Positions 1 to 8,899 of a stretch of 64,000 bases of DNA are shown here, in pieces. The position numbers and the translations under genes are program-made. Under the pieces are notes generated by a model. The model made no database searches, was not told the DNA's origin, and saw nothing but the letters and a program-made list of their open reading frames with translations. Numbering within the stretch: position 1 is the first letter of the stretch; each line of letters opens with the position of its first letter. The stretch is from NCBI RefSeq assembly GCF_000724545.1, contig NZ_JHBV01000027.1:1-64000 (forward strand), given 5' to 3'. This stretch comes from Aureispira sp. CCB-QB1 (GTDB taxonomy: Bacteria > Bacteroidota > Bacteroidia > Chitinophagales > Saprospiraceae).

Positions 1-40
1 TTAAAAAGTCTGTTGAAAAGTTAGGAACGATATGCCAAAA

Positions 41-80
41 GCGGCGATAAGATCTATAGGATTTTATCGCCGCTTTTTTT
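41..80 (+). terminator. Rho-independent terminator of an upstream gene outside the window
   Basis: A perfect 10-bp GC-rich stem (GCGGCGATAA at 41-50 pairing with TTATCGCCGC at 64-73) is followed by a run of seven T at 74-80. The stem can extend inward through GATC/GATT. It points rightward, so it probably ends a plus-strand gene lying left of the window, and separates it from clpB. Confidence 0.85.
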
Positions 81-283
81 GTTATTGGTTACTTCATTTT
101 TAATTTTTGTTTTTTTTGCATAATTACTAGTTCCTTTTTTTGAAATACTACTAAATTCCTTTATTTTTCATATTGCGAGAACTTTTCATGCTGTTTAAGC
201 ATTGAAGAAGTTGATAATCTTTAAAAATTATAAATTACAAGGTGTATAATAACTATATTGTTACACTATAAAACACCCAATAA

Positions 284-2929
284 ATGTTTGATAAACTTAC
301 CGAAAAAGCTCGTCAATCGATATTGAAAGCTCAAGAATATGTTCGAGCAAAAGAGCAACAAGATGTACAAATTTCACATCTATTGAAGGGAATGATGGAT
401 ATCGAAGACAGTATTGTTTTATTCTTGTTGAAAAAAATATCTATAGATATAGGAGAATTAACAAATAGGCTAAGTTTAATAATGGAGACCTACCCAAAGG
501 TGTATGGAGGGAATAATCATGGAAGCCATTTGTCAACAAATGCTAGCAAAGCAATTCAAGCAGCACAAAGTTTGGCAAAAGATATGGGGGATGAATATGT
601 GGCTTTAGATATGATCTTGGCTGGAATATTTACTGTTAAAAATGATAAAACAGTGAAGTTGCTGGCGTCAATGGGAACCAATGAAAAAGATTTAGGCGCT
701 GCAATTAAGGAATTGAGAAAGGGGAAAAATGTTAATACTCCAAGTGGAGAGAATGAATTTGACGCCTTAAATAAATATGCGGTTAATCTCAATGAGCGTG
801 CTAGAACTGGAAAATTAGATCGAATTATTGGTCGAGATGAAGAAATTCGACGCATTTTGCATATTCTATCTAGAAGGAAAAAGAATAATCCTATTATTAT
901 AGGAGAAGCAGGGGTAGGAAAAACCGCTATCGTGGAGGGCTTAGCTTGGCGTATTGTGGATAATGATATTCCAGACAATTTACAGGGAAAAACGTTATTT
1001 TCGTTGGATATGGCGGCATTGGTTGCTGGTGCAAAATATAAAGGGGAGTTTGAAGAGCGTTTGAAAGCAGTGGTAAAAGAAGTAACTACATCGGATGATG
1101 TAATTTTATTTATAGATGAAATTCATACACTAGTTGGTGCTGGTGGTGGTGGCGGTGGAATGGATGCTGCGAATATTTTAAAACCTGCCTTGGCACGAGG
1201 AGAATTGAGAACAATCGGAGCGACTACATTGGATGAATACAGACGTTATATAGAAAAAGATAAAGCCCTAGAACGTCGTTTCCAGAAAGTAAAAGTAGAA
1301 GAACCTACAGTCGCAGAGACTATTGCTATATTAAGAGGTCTTAGAGATCGATATGAGACACACCACAAGGTGAGAATTTTGGATAGTGCGCTTATTGCAG
1401 CGGCTGAAATGTCTAAGCGCTATGTGAGCGATCGTGCCTTACCTGATAAGGCAATCGATTTAATTGATGAAGCGGCGGCTAAATTGCGTTTAGAGTTAAG
1501 CTCTGTTCCTGAAGAGTTAGATGCTTTGGAACGAAAGAAAAGGCAATTAGAAATTGAGAAAGAGGTTGTTAAAAGAGATGGAACAAAGAGCAAAATAGGT
1601 GTTATTAATAAGCAGTTGGCAGAAATTTCAGAAGATTTGCTTGAAATGAAGAGCGCTTGGGAATCTGAAAAAGAGTTGATTAATATTATTCAGAGCTGTA
1701 AGGCGGTCATGGAGGAGTTTCGTATAGAAGCTGAAGAAGCTCGTCGGAATGGAGATTATGCCAAAGTAGCGGAACTGGAATATGGCAAAATAAAAGAACA
1801 GGAAGATATTCTTAAAAATGCACAAGCTGATTTGGATAAGTTGGCTCCTGAAAAAAGGATGACAGACGGAGAAGTTGATGAAAGTGATGTAGCAGATGTT
1901 GTGTCTCGTTGGACAGGAATTCCTGTTAGCAAAATGATGGAAAGTGAGCGAGAGAAACTGCTTAAAATGGAGGAAAAAATAGGTGAACGTTTGATTGGAC
2001 AAGTGGCTGCTGTAAAGGCTGTTTCAGATGCTGTTCGCCGAAGTCGCTCTGGTTTGCAAGATACTAAGAAGCCAATCGGTTCTTTTATATTTATGGGAAC
2101 AACAGGGGTCGGTAAAACAGAATTGGCTAAAGCTTTGGCAGAGTATCTATTCAATGATGAAAATGCGATTACTCGATTGGATATGAGCGAATATATGGAA
2201 AAACATGCCGTCGCTCGTTTGGTAGGACCTCCTCCTGGATATGTTGGTTATGAAGAAGGGGGACAGTTGACCAATGCTGTTCGAGAAAAACCATATTCTA
2301 TTGTCTTGTTAGATGAAATAGAAAAAGCACATCCTGATACATTCAATATCTTATTACAAGTATTAGATGATGGGCGTTTGACAGACAATAAAGGTCGTGT
2401 AGCTGATTTTAAAAATACTATTATCATCATGACTACCAATATGGGGTCTAATATTATCTATGAGAATTTTGATGGTTTGGATGATGTAGATGATAAAAAG
2501 CGACAAGAAATTATTGACGCAACTCAGGATGAAGTGATTGAAGCGCTAAAAGATCATATGCGCCCCGAGTTTTTGAATCGTATCGATGAACAAGTAATGT
2601 TTACGCCTCTTAATAAGGAAGAGATTAAGAAAATTATGTTGTTAATGTTCAAATCGACTCGAAAAAGAGTACAGCGTCAAGGATATGATATCGAATTGTC
2701 TAACAAAGCAATTGACTTTTTAGCTGAAAAAGGATACGAGCCACAATATGGTGCTCGACCAATGAAACGAGTATTGCAACGAGATGTGGACAATGAGCTG
2801 TCTAAACATCTACTTTCTGGTGAGTTTGATTTGGGAGATGTGATTTATGTAGATGTTAGCTCCAAAAAAGAATTGACCTTTACAAAGAAAAAAATAGAAA
2901 AAAAAGTCCCTAAGAAGGTAGAAGAATAG
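284..2929 (+). CDS. clpB: ClpB-type AAA+ disaggregase
   Basis: ATP-dependent protein disaggregase that works with DnaK/DnaJ/GrpE to rescue aggregated proteins in the cytoplasm. The 881 residues show a Clp N domain (about 1-145), AAA-1 with Walker A GEAGVGKT at 207-214 and a DEIH Walker B near 278, a long coiled-coil M domain (about 405-530, containing NGDYAKVAELEYGKI), and AAA-2 with Walker A GTTGVGKT at 605-612, followed by the D2 small domain and a lysine-rich tail. The long M domain, the SRWTGIPVSKM sequence and the absence of a recognisable ClpP-binding loop favour ClpB over ClpC. The ATG start follows an AT-rich leader and no SD is visible. It appears monocistronic. Confidence 0.95.
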   Translation: MFDKLTEKARQSILKAQEYVRAKEQQDVQISHLLKGMMDIEDSIVLFLLKKISIDIGELTNRLSLIMETYPKVYGGNNHGSHLSTNASKAIQAAQSLAKDMGDEYVALDMILAGIFTVKNDKTVKLLASMGTNEKDLGAAIKELRKGKNVNTPSGENEFDALNKYAVNLNERARTGKLDRIIGRDEEIRRILHILSRRKKNNPIIIGEAGVGKTAIVEGLAWRIVDNDIPDNLQGKTLFSLDMAALVAGAKYKGEFEERLKAVVKEVTTSDDVILFIDEIHTLVGAGGGGGGMDAANILKPALARGELRTIGATTLDEYRRYIEKDKALERRFQKVKVEEPTVAETIAILRGLRDRYETHHKVRILDSALIAAAEMSKRYVSDRALPDKAIDLIDEAAAKLRLELSSVPEELDALERKKRQLEIEKEVVKRDGTKSKIGVINKQLAEISEDLLEMKSAWESEKELINIIQSCKAVMEEFRIEAEEARRNGDYAKVAELEYGKIKEQEDILKNAQADLDKLAPEKRMTDGEVDESDVADVVSRWTGIPVSKMMESEREKLLKMEEKIGERLIGQVAAVKAVSDAVRRSRSGLQDTKKPIGSFIFMGTTGVGKTELAKALAEYLFNDENAITRLDMSEYMEKHAVARLVGPPPGYVGYEEGGQLTNAVREKPYSIVLLDEIEKAHPDTFNILLQVLDDGRLTDNKGRVADFKNTIIIMTTNMGSNIIYENFDGLDDVDDKKRQEIIDATQDEVIEALKDHMRPEFLNRIDEQVMFTPLNKEEIKKIMLLMFKSTRKRVQRQGYDIELSNKAIDFLAEKGYEPQYGARPMKRVLQRDVDNELSKHLLSGEFDLGDVIYVDVSSKKELTFTKKKIEKKVPKKVEE

Positions 2930-3380
2930 CTTCAAAAATAATAACTCGTTGCGTTTTTTTCTTAGAAAAAAAATATCACATATTGGTTTGATAATCTGTT
3001 TTTTGTTGGGCTGATTAGCTCTAAGAGATCTCAAAATTCTAAAAAATCGAACTTAATGCAGTTTTGTAACGGGCTATTGTTGAAAGAAAAAACAAAAAAA
3101 TAGGTCTTTGTGTGAACATATTGATCTATTTTTTGTTCTTATTTCGTACATATTTATTAAGTAAAATTTTGAGAACTATTACTTCATTATTTACTCCCTT
3201 ATTTGTATTTATATACTAAGCTGTTAGTTAGCATGTTGTTGGCTAATGAGACTAAAATATTGAGCTATTGAAATTTGTTTCAATAGACAAATTTTCATCC
3301 AAATGTATGTTTAACTAACGAGTAGTTAAAGCTTTTAAAGACAGGTGTAAAAAGTATGAAGTAATGAAAAATGAGTACCC
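2930..3380. other. Intergenic spacer after clpB with AT-rich hairpins
   Basis: No gene was found in these 451 bases. Two structures stand out. At about 3087-3136 an AT-rich stem (AACAAAAAAATAG against CTATTTTTTGTT) could act as a weak terminator. At 3265-3286 there is a perfect 9-bp hairpin, CTATTGAAA-TTTG-TTTCAATAG, about 95 bases before the MerR gene. Either could be regulatory, but nothing in the sequence proves it. Confidence 0.4.
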
Positions 3381-4259
3381 TTGGCAAACTACTCCATTCG
3401 TGATTTAGCAAAACTTTCGGGCATTAAGGCCCATACCATACGAATATGGGAGCAGCGTTATAGCATTATAGAGCCTAAAAGAACAGCCTCTAATATTCGT
3501 TATTATACCGATCAGGATTTAAAGTTCTTGATGAACATAGCATTCTTGAATCGCAAGGGCATTCGTATATCCAAAATTGCTAAACTCAGCAAAGAAGAAA
3601 TTAAGGCGGAAGTTGACAAATTGTCTAAGACAGAAGCAGAGCATACGGATAATTTTCAGGGCTTAGCAATGGCAATGATGGAATTAGACGAATTTAAAAT
3701 GGGAAAAATATTGACCAAATGTTTTTCGCAAAATGGTGTCGAAGATACTATCTTGAATGTATTAGCGCCTTTTCTAGAGAAAGCTAGTTTGCTTTGGTTG
3801 ACGGGATCAATTAGTGCTATGCATGAGCAATTTGCAAGTTGTGTTATCCGTCGAAGAATTTTGACAGAAATTACGAAATTAAAAGTAAAAAAAGGCAATG
3901 GATTGCCTAAGGTTTTGCTTTACTTGCCAGAAGGTGACCAACAGGAACTATACCTCATGTTTGTTCAGTATTTGTTGAAAAAACGGAATGTCAATGTTGT
4001 TTATTTGGGGACTAAAGTAGTTATTGAAGATTTGCAGTTGGCTACTTCCATACACCAGCCCAATTTTATTTATACGATTATATCAGAGCGCCACAAACGT
4101 TATGTATCAGAAAGTTATGTTAAGCAGTTGAGTGATGGCATCGAAACACCTCACTTGCTGATTTCTGGTTTTCAGCATACTCCAAAACAATCTGAGTCTC
4201 CGGAAAATGTAACTGTCTTAGACGATTTAAATGACCTAATCGAATTCTTTGCCAACTAA
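3381..4259 (+). CDS. MerR-family regulator with degenerate CarH/LitR-like C-terminal domain
   Basis: Predicted DNA-binding transcription factor of 292 residues. The N-terminal 70 residues are a MerR winged helix (SIRDLAKLSGIKAHTIRIWEQRY). The remainder resembles the helical and Rossmann B12-binding domains of CarH/LitR regulators: LWLTGSISAMHEQFAS matches the W-x9-EH helix, but the EH pair reads EQ, and the region expected to carry the cobalamin-ligand motif ExHxxG reads DQQELY, with no His. Cobalamin photosensing is therefore probably lost. The TTG start is the only good start: an in-frame TGA lies at 3372 and the next Met falls after the HTH. The targets are unknown. No carotenoid genes are adjacent. 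Confidence 0.8.
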   Translation: MANYSIRDLAKLSGIKAHTIRIWEQRYSIIEPKRTASNIRYYTDQDLKFLMNIAFLNRKGIRISKIAKLSKEEIKAEVDKLSKTEAEHTDNFQGLAMAMMELDEFKMGKILTKCFSQNGVEDTILNVLAPFLEKASLLWLTGSISAMHEQFASCVIRRRILTEITKLKVKKGNGLPKVLLYLPEGDQQELYLMFVQYLLKKRNVNVVYLGTKVVIEDLQLATSIHQPNFIYTIISERHKRYVSESYVKQLSDGIETPHLLISGFQHTPKQSESPENVTVLDDLNDLIEFFAN

Positions 4260-4314
4260 TACGTGTATTGGGGTATTTTTATCTTAACTAATCTCCTTTT
4301 CATCTTAAAAGCGT

Positions 4315-4322
4315 TACTTTTG
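4315..4322 (+). promoter_or_regulatory. Candidate -7 element (TACTTTTG) of xerC
   Basis: The octamer TACTTTTG matches the Bacteroidota TAnnTTTG -7 consensus and lies about 50 bases before the XerC start. No convincing TTTG -33 element is seen at the usual spacing, so the call rests on the -7 match and its position. Confidence 0.4.
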
Positions 4323-4373
4323 TAGTAGCTATATGTTATGTTTTAATTGGCATATTGTATACGAATGATAATT

Positions 4374-5264
4374 ATGGAATTAACTGCTTTTTTGAATTAC
4401 CTAGAGTACGAACGCCGTTACTCAAAACACACTATTACAGCTTATAAGCGTGATTTAACGCAGTTCATAACCTATCTAAAGGATCTATATGATTTAAATG
4501 AATGGGCTAAACTAAAATCGATCCACCTACGCTCGTGGGTGGTTGCTTTGATGCAACAGGAATTAAGTGCTACATCAATTCATCGAAAAATATCTTCTCT
4601 CAAAACATATCATAAGTTTTTGTTGACGACTCAGCGTATTTCGAACCAATCTTTCCCACAAGTGTTATTACCTAAAAAATCGGAGCGATTACCAGCTTTT
4701 GTAGAAAAGAGCCAATTGAATAAATTGCAAACGAAGGTTGTTTTTCCTGACGGCTTTTCAGGATTGAGAGATTATTTGATTTTAGAAATATTGTACGTCA
4801 CAGGTATGCGTCGAAGTGAAGTTATTAATATGAAATGGTCGGATGTTGATTTTCAAAATCAACACTTTAGAATAGAGGGGAAAGGAAATAAAGTTCGATT
4901 GGTCCCATTCGGAAAGCCTTTAAAGGAAACGTTGTTGAATTATGAACAGCTTGTCCAAGAAACTTTTCTAGAGAATCAAGAAACTGTTGTCTTTTTAACA
5001 GATAAGGGGCGCCCAATGTATCCTAAATTTGTATACAATAAAGTCAAACATTATTTATCTTTGATTACAACTGCTCAAAAAAGAAGCCCTCATGTTTTAA
5101 GGCATTCTTTTGCAACACATTTAGCAAATAATGGAGCAGATTTGAATGCTATAAAGGAATTGTTGGGGCATGCAAATTTGGCAGCAACACAAGTGTATAC
5201 CCACAATTCGATTGAGCAGCTGAAAAAGGTGTACGAACAGGCACATCCGAAGGCAAAAAAATAG
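4374..5264 (+). CDS. xerC: Tyrosine recombinase XerC/XerD
   Basis: Site-specific tyrosine recombinase, most likely the chromosome-dimer-resolution enzyme acting at dif with its partner. The N-terminal SAM-like core-binding domain (LNYLEYERRYSKHTITAY) is followed by the catalytic domain with the Arg of TGMRRSEV, the HVLRH box, the His of LLGHANLAATQVYTH and the nucleophilic Tyr in that same segment. About 297 residues from this ATG is normal for the family. An ATG at 4365 and a TTG at 4347 are in frame and also possible. XerC and XerD cannot be separated from sequence alone. No integron or phage genes are near, so a housekeeping role is favoured over integration. Confidence 0.88.
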   Translation: MELTAFLNYLEYERRYSKHTITAYKRDLTQFITYLKDLYDLNEWAKLKSIHLRSWVVALMQQELSATSIHRKISSLKTYHKFLLTTQRISNQSFPQVLLPKKSERLPAFVEKSQLNKLQTKVVFPDGFSGLRDYLILEILYVTGMRRSEVINMKWSDVDFQNQHFRIEGKGNKVRLVPFGKPLKETLLNYEQLVQETFLENQETVVFLTDKGRPMYPKFVYNKVKHYLSLITTAQKRSPHVLRHSFATHLANNGADLNAIKELLGHANLAATQVYTHNSIEQLKKVYEQAHPKAKK

Positions 5265-5293
5265 TGATTTTATCTTTTATTAGTAACACTAAA

Positions 5294-5335
5294 GCTAATC
5301 AACGACCACAGGTTAACAGCGCAGCTAACTACTAC
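5294..5335 (+). repeat. Dispersed intergenic repeat, copy 1
   Basis: The segment AATCAACGACCAC followed by AGCGCAGCTAACTACTAC belongs to a family seen at several other spacers in this window (8851, 10032, 11819, 13985, 41664, 41709). This copy has lost the central GAAGTAGC piece. Confidence 0.6.
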
Positions 5336-5367
5336 TTTTATAAAATAAAACAGAAAAGAATTTAGAA

Positions 5368-5868
5368 ATGGATAATTTGGGAAAACAAAGGCTTGGAAAA
5401 TTGGGGATGGAATTGATTTGGTGGTTATTGACAGCAGTAGTGGCATGGATTGTGACAAAACCCTTGTGGAGTGAATTTGTGCGGCAGGAATTTATTTATG
5501 AATTGATTTTATTTATTATCATTTTTATCACGTATACTCGATACTTGTTCCTATTGAAATATACCTTTTTATCGCATTTTCAAATAGGGAAATTTATCTT
5601 AATTTTCGCCAGTATTCCTTTGACTTTTTATTTGATACAGATGTTTTTTAATTATCAAGATTTTTTGGAACGTCAGAGTGATGGAATGGAAGAGTATCAG
5701 ATTTATTTTAGGTCAGATATTACGTTTAGCGAACATGGAAAAGTGTTGGCTTATATGACCAAGGTGTATAGCTTTTTTGCATTGAGTGCAATTATAGCAG
5801 TAGTGATTTCTCCATTTAGATTATTATTATCTTTTTGGCGGGTGTACAATAAAGTCGGAACAGTGTAA
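5368..5868 (+). CDS. Hypothetical four-helix membrane protein
   Basis: I do not recognise this 166-residue protein. Four hydrophobic stretches are visible, at about residues 16-32 (LIWWLLTAVVAWIV), 43-63, 72-92 and 133-156, with a polar, acidic loop of about 35 residues between helices 3 and 4. This implies an inner-membrane protein. There is no cleavable signal peptide and no known enzymatic motif. It stands alone between xerC and a rhodanese gene, with about 100 and 140 bases on either side. The coding quality is good, and the strong membrane pattern makes a chance ORF unlikely. Confidence 0.7.
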   Translation: MDNLGKQRLGKLGMELIWWLLTAVVAWIVTKPLWSEFVRQEFIYELILFIIIFITYTRYLFLLKYTFLSHFQIGKFILIFASIPLTFYLIQMFFNYQDFLERQSDGMEEYQIYFRSDITFSEHGKVLAYMTKVYSFFALSAIIAVVISPFRLLLSFWRVYNKVGTV

Positions 5869-6010
5869 TATTCTAGTTATAGTTATGCTAATTGCTGAAT
5901 ATAGGTATGTTATGTGTCTAGTTCTTAGTATTATTATACCATATCATATTGTGTAATCGAGCTTCTATCTACATAAATGGTGTATATAGAATGCTAATTG
6001 AACGTAATTT

Positions 6011-6517
6011 ATGAAACAGCTGAGCATATTTTTACCTATATTTTTAATGCCTTTGTTGTTATTGGCACAACAAACACTAGATCCAAAATTTGAGAAAAAA
6101 ATAGAGGAACTAATTGAGCACAGTGTGCCTGTTATTTCTTGCGAACGTTTGGAGCAAAAAGTGAACACCCCCAATCTTTATTTGCTGGATGCACGAGAAA
6201 AGAAAGAGTACGAAACATCTCATTTGAAAGATGCTGTTTGGGTAGGTTATGATACGTTTTCTCCCGAACGACTAACCACGGTTCCAAAGGATGGTATTGT
6301 GGTGGTTTATTGTTCTGTAGGGTATCGAAGCGAAAAAATAGGAGAACAACTAAAAAAAATGGGATATTCCAGAGTCTATAATTTATACGGAGGCATTTTT
6401 GAATGGACGAACCGAACTTATCCTTTGGTTAATCTTCAAAATGAGGTAACGACTAAAGTACATGCTTATAATCGTGATTGGGGACGTTGGTTGAATAAAG
6501 GGGAAAAAGTATATTAA
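6011..6517 (+). CDS. Secreted rhodanese-domain protein
   Basis: Single-domain rhodanese (sulfurtransferase-like) protein of 168 residues, exported to the periplasm by a signal peptide (hydrophobic residues 4-18, likely cleavage after LLLAQ). The domain spans about residues 40-145 and contains LLDAREKKEY and the active-site loop CSVGYR, with the catalytic Cys at residue 101 and Arg at 106. These are the residues needed for a persulfide intermediate. The true substrate cannot be deduced. It may act in thiol chemistry of the periplasm, as two thioredoxin-like lipoproteins lie a few genes downstream. Confidence 0.85.
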   Translation: MKQLSIFLPIFLMPLLLLAQQTLDPKFEKKIEELIEHSVPVISCERLEQKVNTPNLYLLDAREKKEYETSHLKDAVWVGYDTFSPERLTTVPKDGIVVVYCSVGYRSEKIGEQLKKMGYSRVYNLYGGIFEWTNRTYPLVNLQNEVTTKVHAYNRDWGRWLNKGEKVY

Positions 6518-6600
6518 ATTAATACGATTTTTTAACGGAATAATGAGTATTTATTCCCTTTCTTTATTGAGGCGAATTATTATGATAAATAAATCGAAAT

Positions 6601-7134
6601 ATGAAATTTCCAAAAGCAAATGAGTACAATAGCTACTTTAAAACTTATATAGATCATTTACCAGAGGGGGATCCTATAGAATTGTTACAAAAAGCACAGG
6701 CTTATTCATTAAGGATACTTCGAAAAATTCCTAAAGAGGTTGCCAATTACCGATACGAAGAGGGCAAATGGAGTATCAAAGAATTGGTATTGCATATGGT
6801 TGATTGCGAGCAAATTTTGAGTTACCGTGCGTTGCGTTTTGCTAGGGGAGATTTTCAAAGTGCGTTGCCTTTTGACGAAGATAAATATGCTACAGCCGCT
6901 AATTTAGAACAAATAGACTGGGAATATTTATTGACTTCTACAGAGTTATTAAGACAGTTTACCATCCATTTATTTAAGGGATTTACAGAAGAGGAACAAG
7001 TTTTGGGAGGAAGCAAGGCGTTTCCAAGTACGGTACGAGCTGTAGCTACTATTATAGCAGGACATCAGCTACACCATACTTATGTTTTGCAAGAACGTTA
7101 TTTAAAAGAATCTGTTGAGCCGTTCAATTTATAA
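6601..7134 (+). CDS. DinB/YfiT-family protein
   Basis: 177-residue four-helix-bundle protein of the DinB superfamily, whose members bind a divalent metal through three histidines and include thiol S-transferases (bacillithiol or mycothiol dependent). The candidate ligands are the His of LVLHMVDCEQ near residue 65 and the pair in AGHQLHHTYVLQERY near residue 155. The 3-His pattern is intact, so an active metal protein is plausible, although most family members are uncharacterised. The end of this gene overlaps the longest reading frame of the next gene, but not its likely start. Confidence 0.82.
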   Translation: MKFPKANEYNSYFKTYIDHLPEGDPIELLQKAQAYSLRILRKIPKEVANYRYEEGKWSIKELVLHMVDCEQILSYRALRFARGDFQSALPFDEDKYATAANLEQIDWEYLLTSTELLRQFTIHLFKGFTEEEQVLGGSKAFPSTVRAVATIIAGHQLHHTYVLQERYLKESVEPFNL

Positions 7135-7174
7135 GGTGATTTATTGGAACGATATTAGAAATTTTGCTTCAAAA

Positions 7175-8155
7175 ATGACGTTGAAGCGCTTGTGGAATGC
7201 CCTCAAAGTTTATAGCTCTTTTTATTTGACAAAGTGGCTCAAACGCCCTATTCAATGGGGCTTGCCTTTTTCTATCTCAATAGAACCTACCACTGCTTGC
7301 AACTTGCGTTGCCCTGAATGTCCAAGTGGTTTGCGGGCATTTACAAGAGATACGGGAAATTTGAAAGAAGATTTTTTTCGGAAAATTATAAATGAAATTG
7401 GAGATCAACTCTTCTACCTTACTTTTTATTTTCAAGGAGAGCCGTATATCAACCCTAAGTTTTTGGAGATGGTCGCTTATGCCCATCAAAAAGGAATTTA
7501 TACCTCTACTTCTACCAATGCCCATTTTTTGAATGATAAAAATGCTAAGGCAACGATAGAGTCAGGACTGGATCGTTTAATTATTTCTATTGATGGAACG
7601 ACTCAAGAGGTTTATGAAGCCTATCGGAAAGAAGGAAATTTGGAGAAAGTGCTGGAAGGAGCTAGAAATATTGTTAAATGGAAAAAAAAGCTGCAATCTC
7701 CAACACCGCATATTATTTTTCAATTTTTAGTGGTTCGACCCAATGAGCATCAAATTGAAGAGGTATATGAATTGGCAAAAGAGATTGGAGCTGATGAGGT
7801 TAAACTCAAAACAGCCCAGATATATGATTATAAAAATGGAAATGCTCTTATCCCTACAATAGATAAATATGCTCGTTATGCGGAACAAAAGGATGGGACT
7901 TATGTTATTAAAAATGAATTGTTGAATCACTGTTGGAAACTTTGGCATTCTTGTGTGATTACTTGGGATGGTTGGGTGGTTCCTTGTTGTTTTGATAAAG
8001 ATGCTACCTATCGTTTGGGGAGTTTAAAGCATACCTCATTTGAACAAGTATGGAAAGATAAGCCCTATCAGAATTTTCGGGCAACTTTACTGAAAGGACG
8101 AGATCAAATTGATATTTGTACCAACTGCACAGAAGGATGTAAGGTTTGGCATTGA
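7175..8155 (+). CDS. Radical SAM/SPASM-domain protein
   Basis: Radical S-adenosylmethionine enzyme with an auxiliary iron-sulfur (SPASM) domain, about 326 residues. The CxxxCxxC cluster is ACNLRCPECPSG (Cys 42, 46 and 49 from this start), preceded by ISIEPTTACN. The C-terminal cysteines in CWKLWHSC, VPCCFD and CTNCTEGC form the SPASM region. Relatives act on peptides or other metabolites; the substrate is unknown here, and no precursor peptide gene is next to it. The ATG at 7175 was chosen because a TTG at 7115 would overlap the DinB gene and adds residues not expected before the family's conserved N-terminus. Confidence 0.88.
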   Translation: MTLKRLWNALKVYSSFYLTKWLKRPIQWGLPFSISIEPTTACNLRCPECPSGLRAFTRDTGNLKEDFFRKIINEIGDQLFYLTFYFQGEPYINPKFLEMVAYAHQKGIYTSTSTNAHFLNDKNAKATIESGLDRLIISIDGTTQEVYEAYRKEGNLEKVLEGARNIVKWKKKLQSPTPHIIFQFLVVRPNEHQIEEVYELAKEIGADEVKLKTAQIYDYKNGNALIPTIDKYARYAEQKDGTYVIKNELLNHCWKLWHSCVITWDGWVVPCCFDKDATYRLGSLKHTSFEQVWKDKPYQNFRATLLKGRDQIDICTNCTEGCKVWH

Positions 8156-8225
8156 TTGTTGTTTATTTTGTTGTGAATGAGTTTTTTGAGTTGAAGGCTA
8201 CTATTGGATTTTAAGAAAAATTATT

Positions 8226-8789
8226 ATGATAATAACGAACAAAATTTATTTTATTTTTATATTTTCTATTCTGTTGTTGAGCTGTGAATCTAAGGTTGAA
8301 GATTCTAATGCAACAACAAAGGAGCAAGCAGCTATCAAAAGAGTCCCTAATGAAATAGTGAGTGGTAACGGAGTCTCTGTAGGAGTATACGATTATGACC
8401 ACTTTAAAAGCTATTTGGAGGCAAACAATGATACGACATATGTGATTAATTTTTGGGCAACTTGGTGCAAACCATGTGTAGAAGAATTGCCTTATTTTGA
8501 GCAATTGTATCAAAACTATAGAGATAAGAATGTTCGTTTGATTTTAGTTAGCCTAGATTTTGAAGACAAAATTGACTCAAAATTGATCCCCTTTATGGAA
8601 CAAAATCAACTAAAAGGGGAGGTGCTTGTTTTGAAACAGCAAGGAATGAATGATTGGATTGATAAAATAAATCCAACTTGGTCTGGCGCGTTGCCCGCTA
8701 CACTTATTTATAATCAAAAAAAACGTGCTTTTTTTGAGCAGAGTTTTGAATATGAAGCCTTGGAGACACAACTAAAAGAGTTTTTATAG
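8226..8789 (+). CDS. TlpA-like thioredoxin lipoprotein
   Basis: Membrane-anchored thiol-disulfide oxidoreductase of the TlpA/ResA type, 187 residues. A lipoprotein signal ends at LLLSC with Cys20 as the lipidation site. A linker of about 45 residues leads to the thioredoxin fold, with the active site WATWCKPC (Cys81 and Cys84). The cis-Pro region follows in SGALPATLIY. It likely reduces periplasmic disulfides, for example in cytochrome maturation, though no partner gene is adjacent. It precedes a second thioredoxin-like lipoprotein gene but is separated from it by a repeat-rich spacer. Confidence 0.88.
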   Translation: MIITNKIYFIFIFSILLLSCESKVEDSNATTKEQAAIKRVPNEIVSGNGVSVGVYDYDHFKSYLEANNDTTYVINFWATWCKPCVEELPYFEQLYQNYRDKNVRLILVSLDFEDKIDSKLIPFMEQNQLKGEVLVLKQQGMNDWIDKINPTWSGALPATLIYNQKKRAFFEQSFEYEALETQLKEFL

Positions 8790-8802
8790 GATTAACACGC
8801 AA

Positions 8803-8890
8803 CAGCAGCGAACCGAGCTATGCGAGTTGATGACCGCAGGGAGTAACAAAGTTAATCAACGACCACGAAGTAGCAGCATAGCTAACTACC
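8803..8890 (+). repeat. Dispersed intergenic repeat, copy 2 (long form)
   Basis: Contains GCAGCGAACCGAGCTATGCG, a GTTGATGACCGCAGGGAGTAAC block, and then the common core ACCACGAAGTAGCAGC followed by ATAGCTAACTACC. The first half reappears, inverted, inside the repeat element at 13465-13705. It is directly followed by the MITE-like element at 8900. Confidence 0.7.
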
Positions 8891-8899
8891 AAATATCAT

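Noticed and set aside
284-2929. ClpC instead of ClpB
   Set aside because: The middle domain is long, as in ClpB, and there is no ClpP-binding loop; the 881-residue length fits ClpB.
3265-3286. Operator or riboswitch before the MerR gene
   Set aside because: It is a single AT-rich hairpin with no supporting conserved motif, so it was kept only as part of the spacer description.
4374-5264. Integrase of a genomic island
   Set aside because: No att-like repeats, tRNA junction, phage or transfer genes are near; the protein has standard XerC/D length and motifs.
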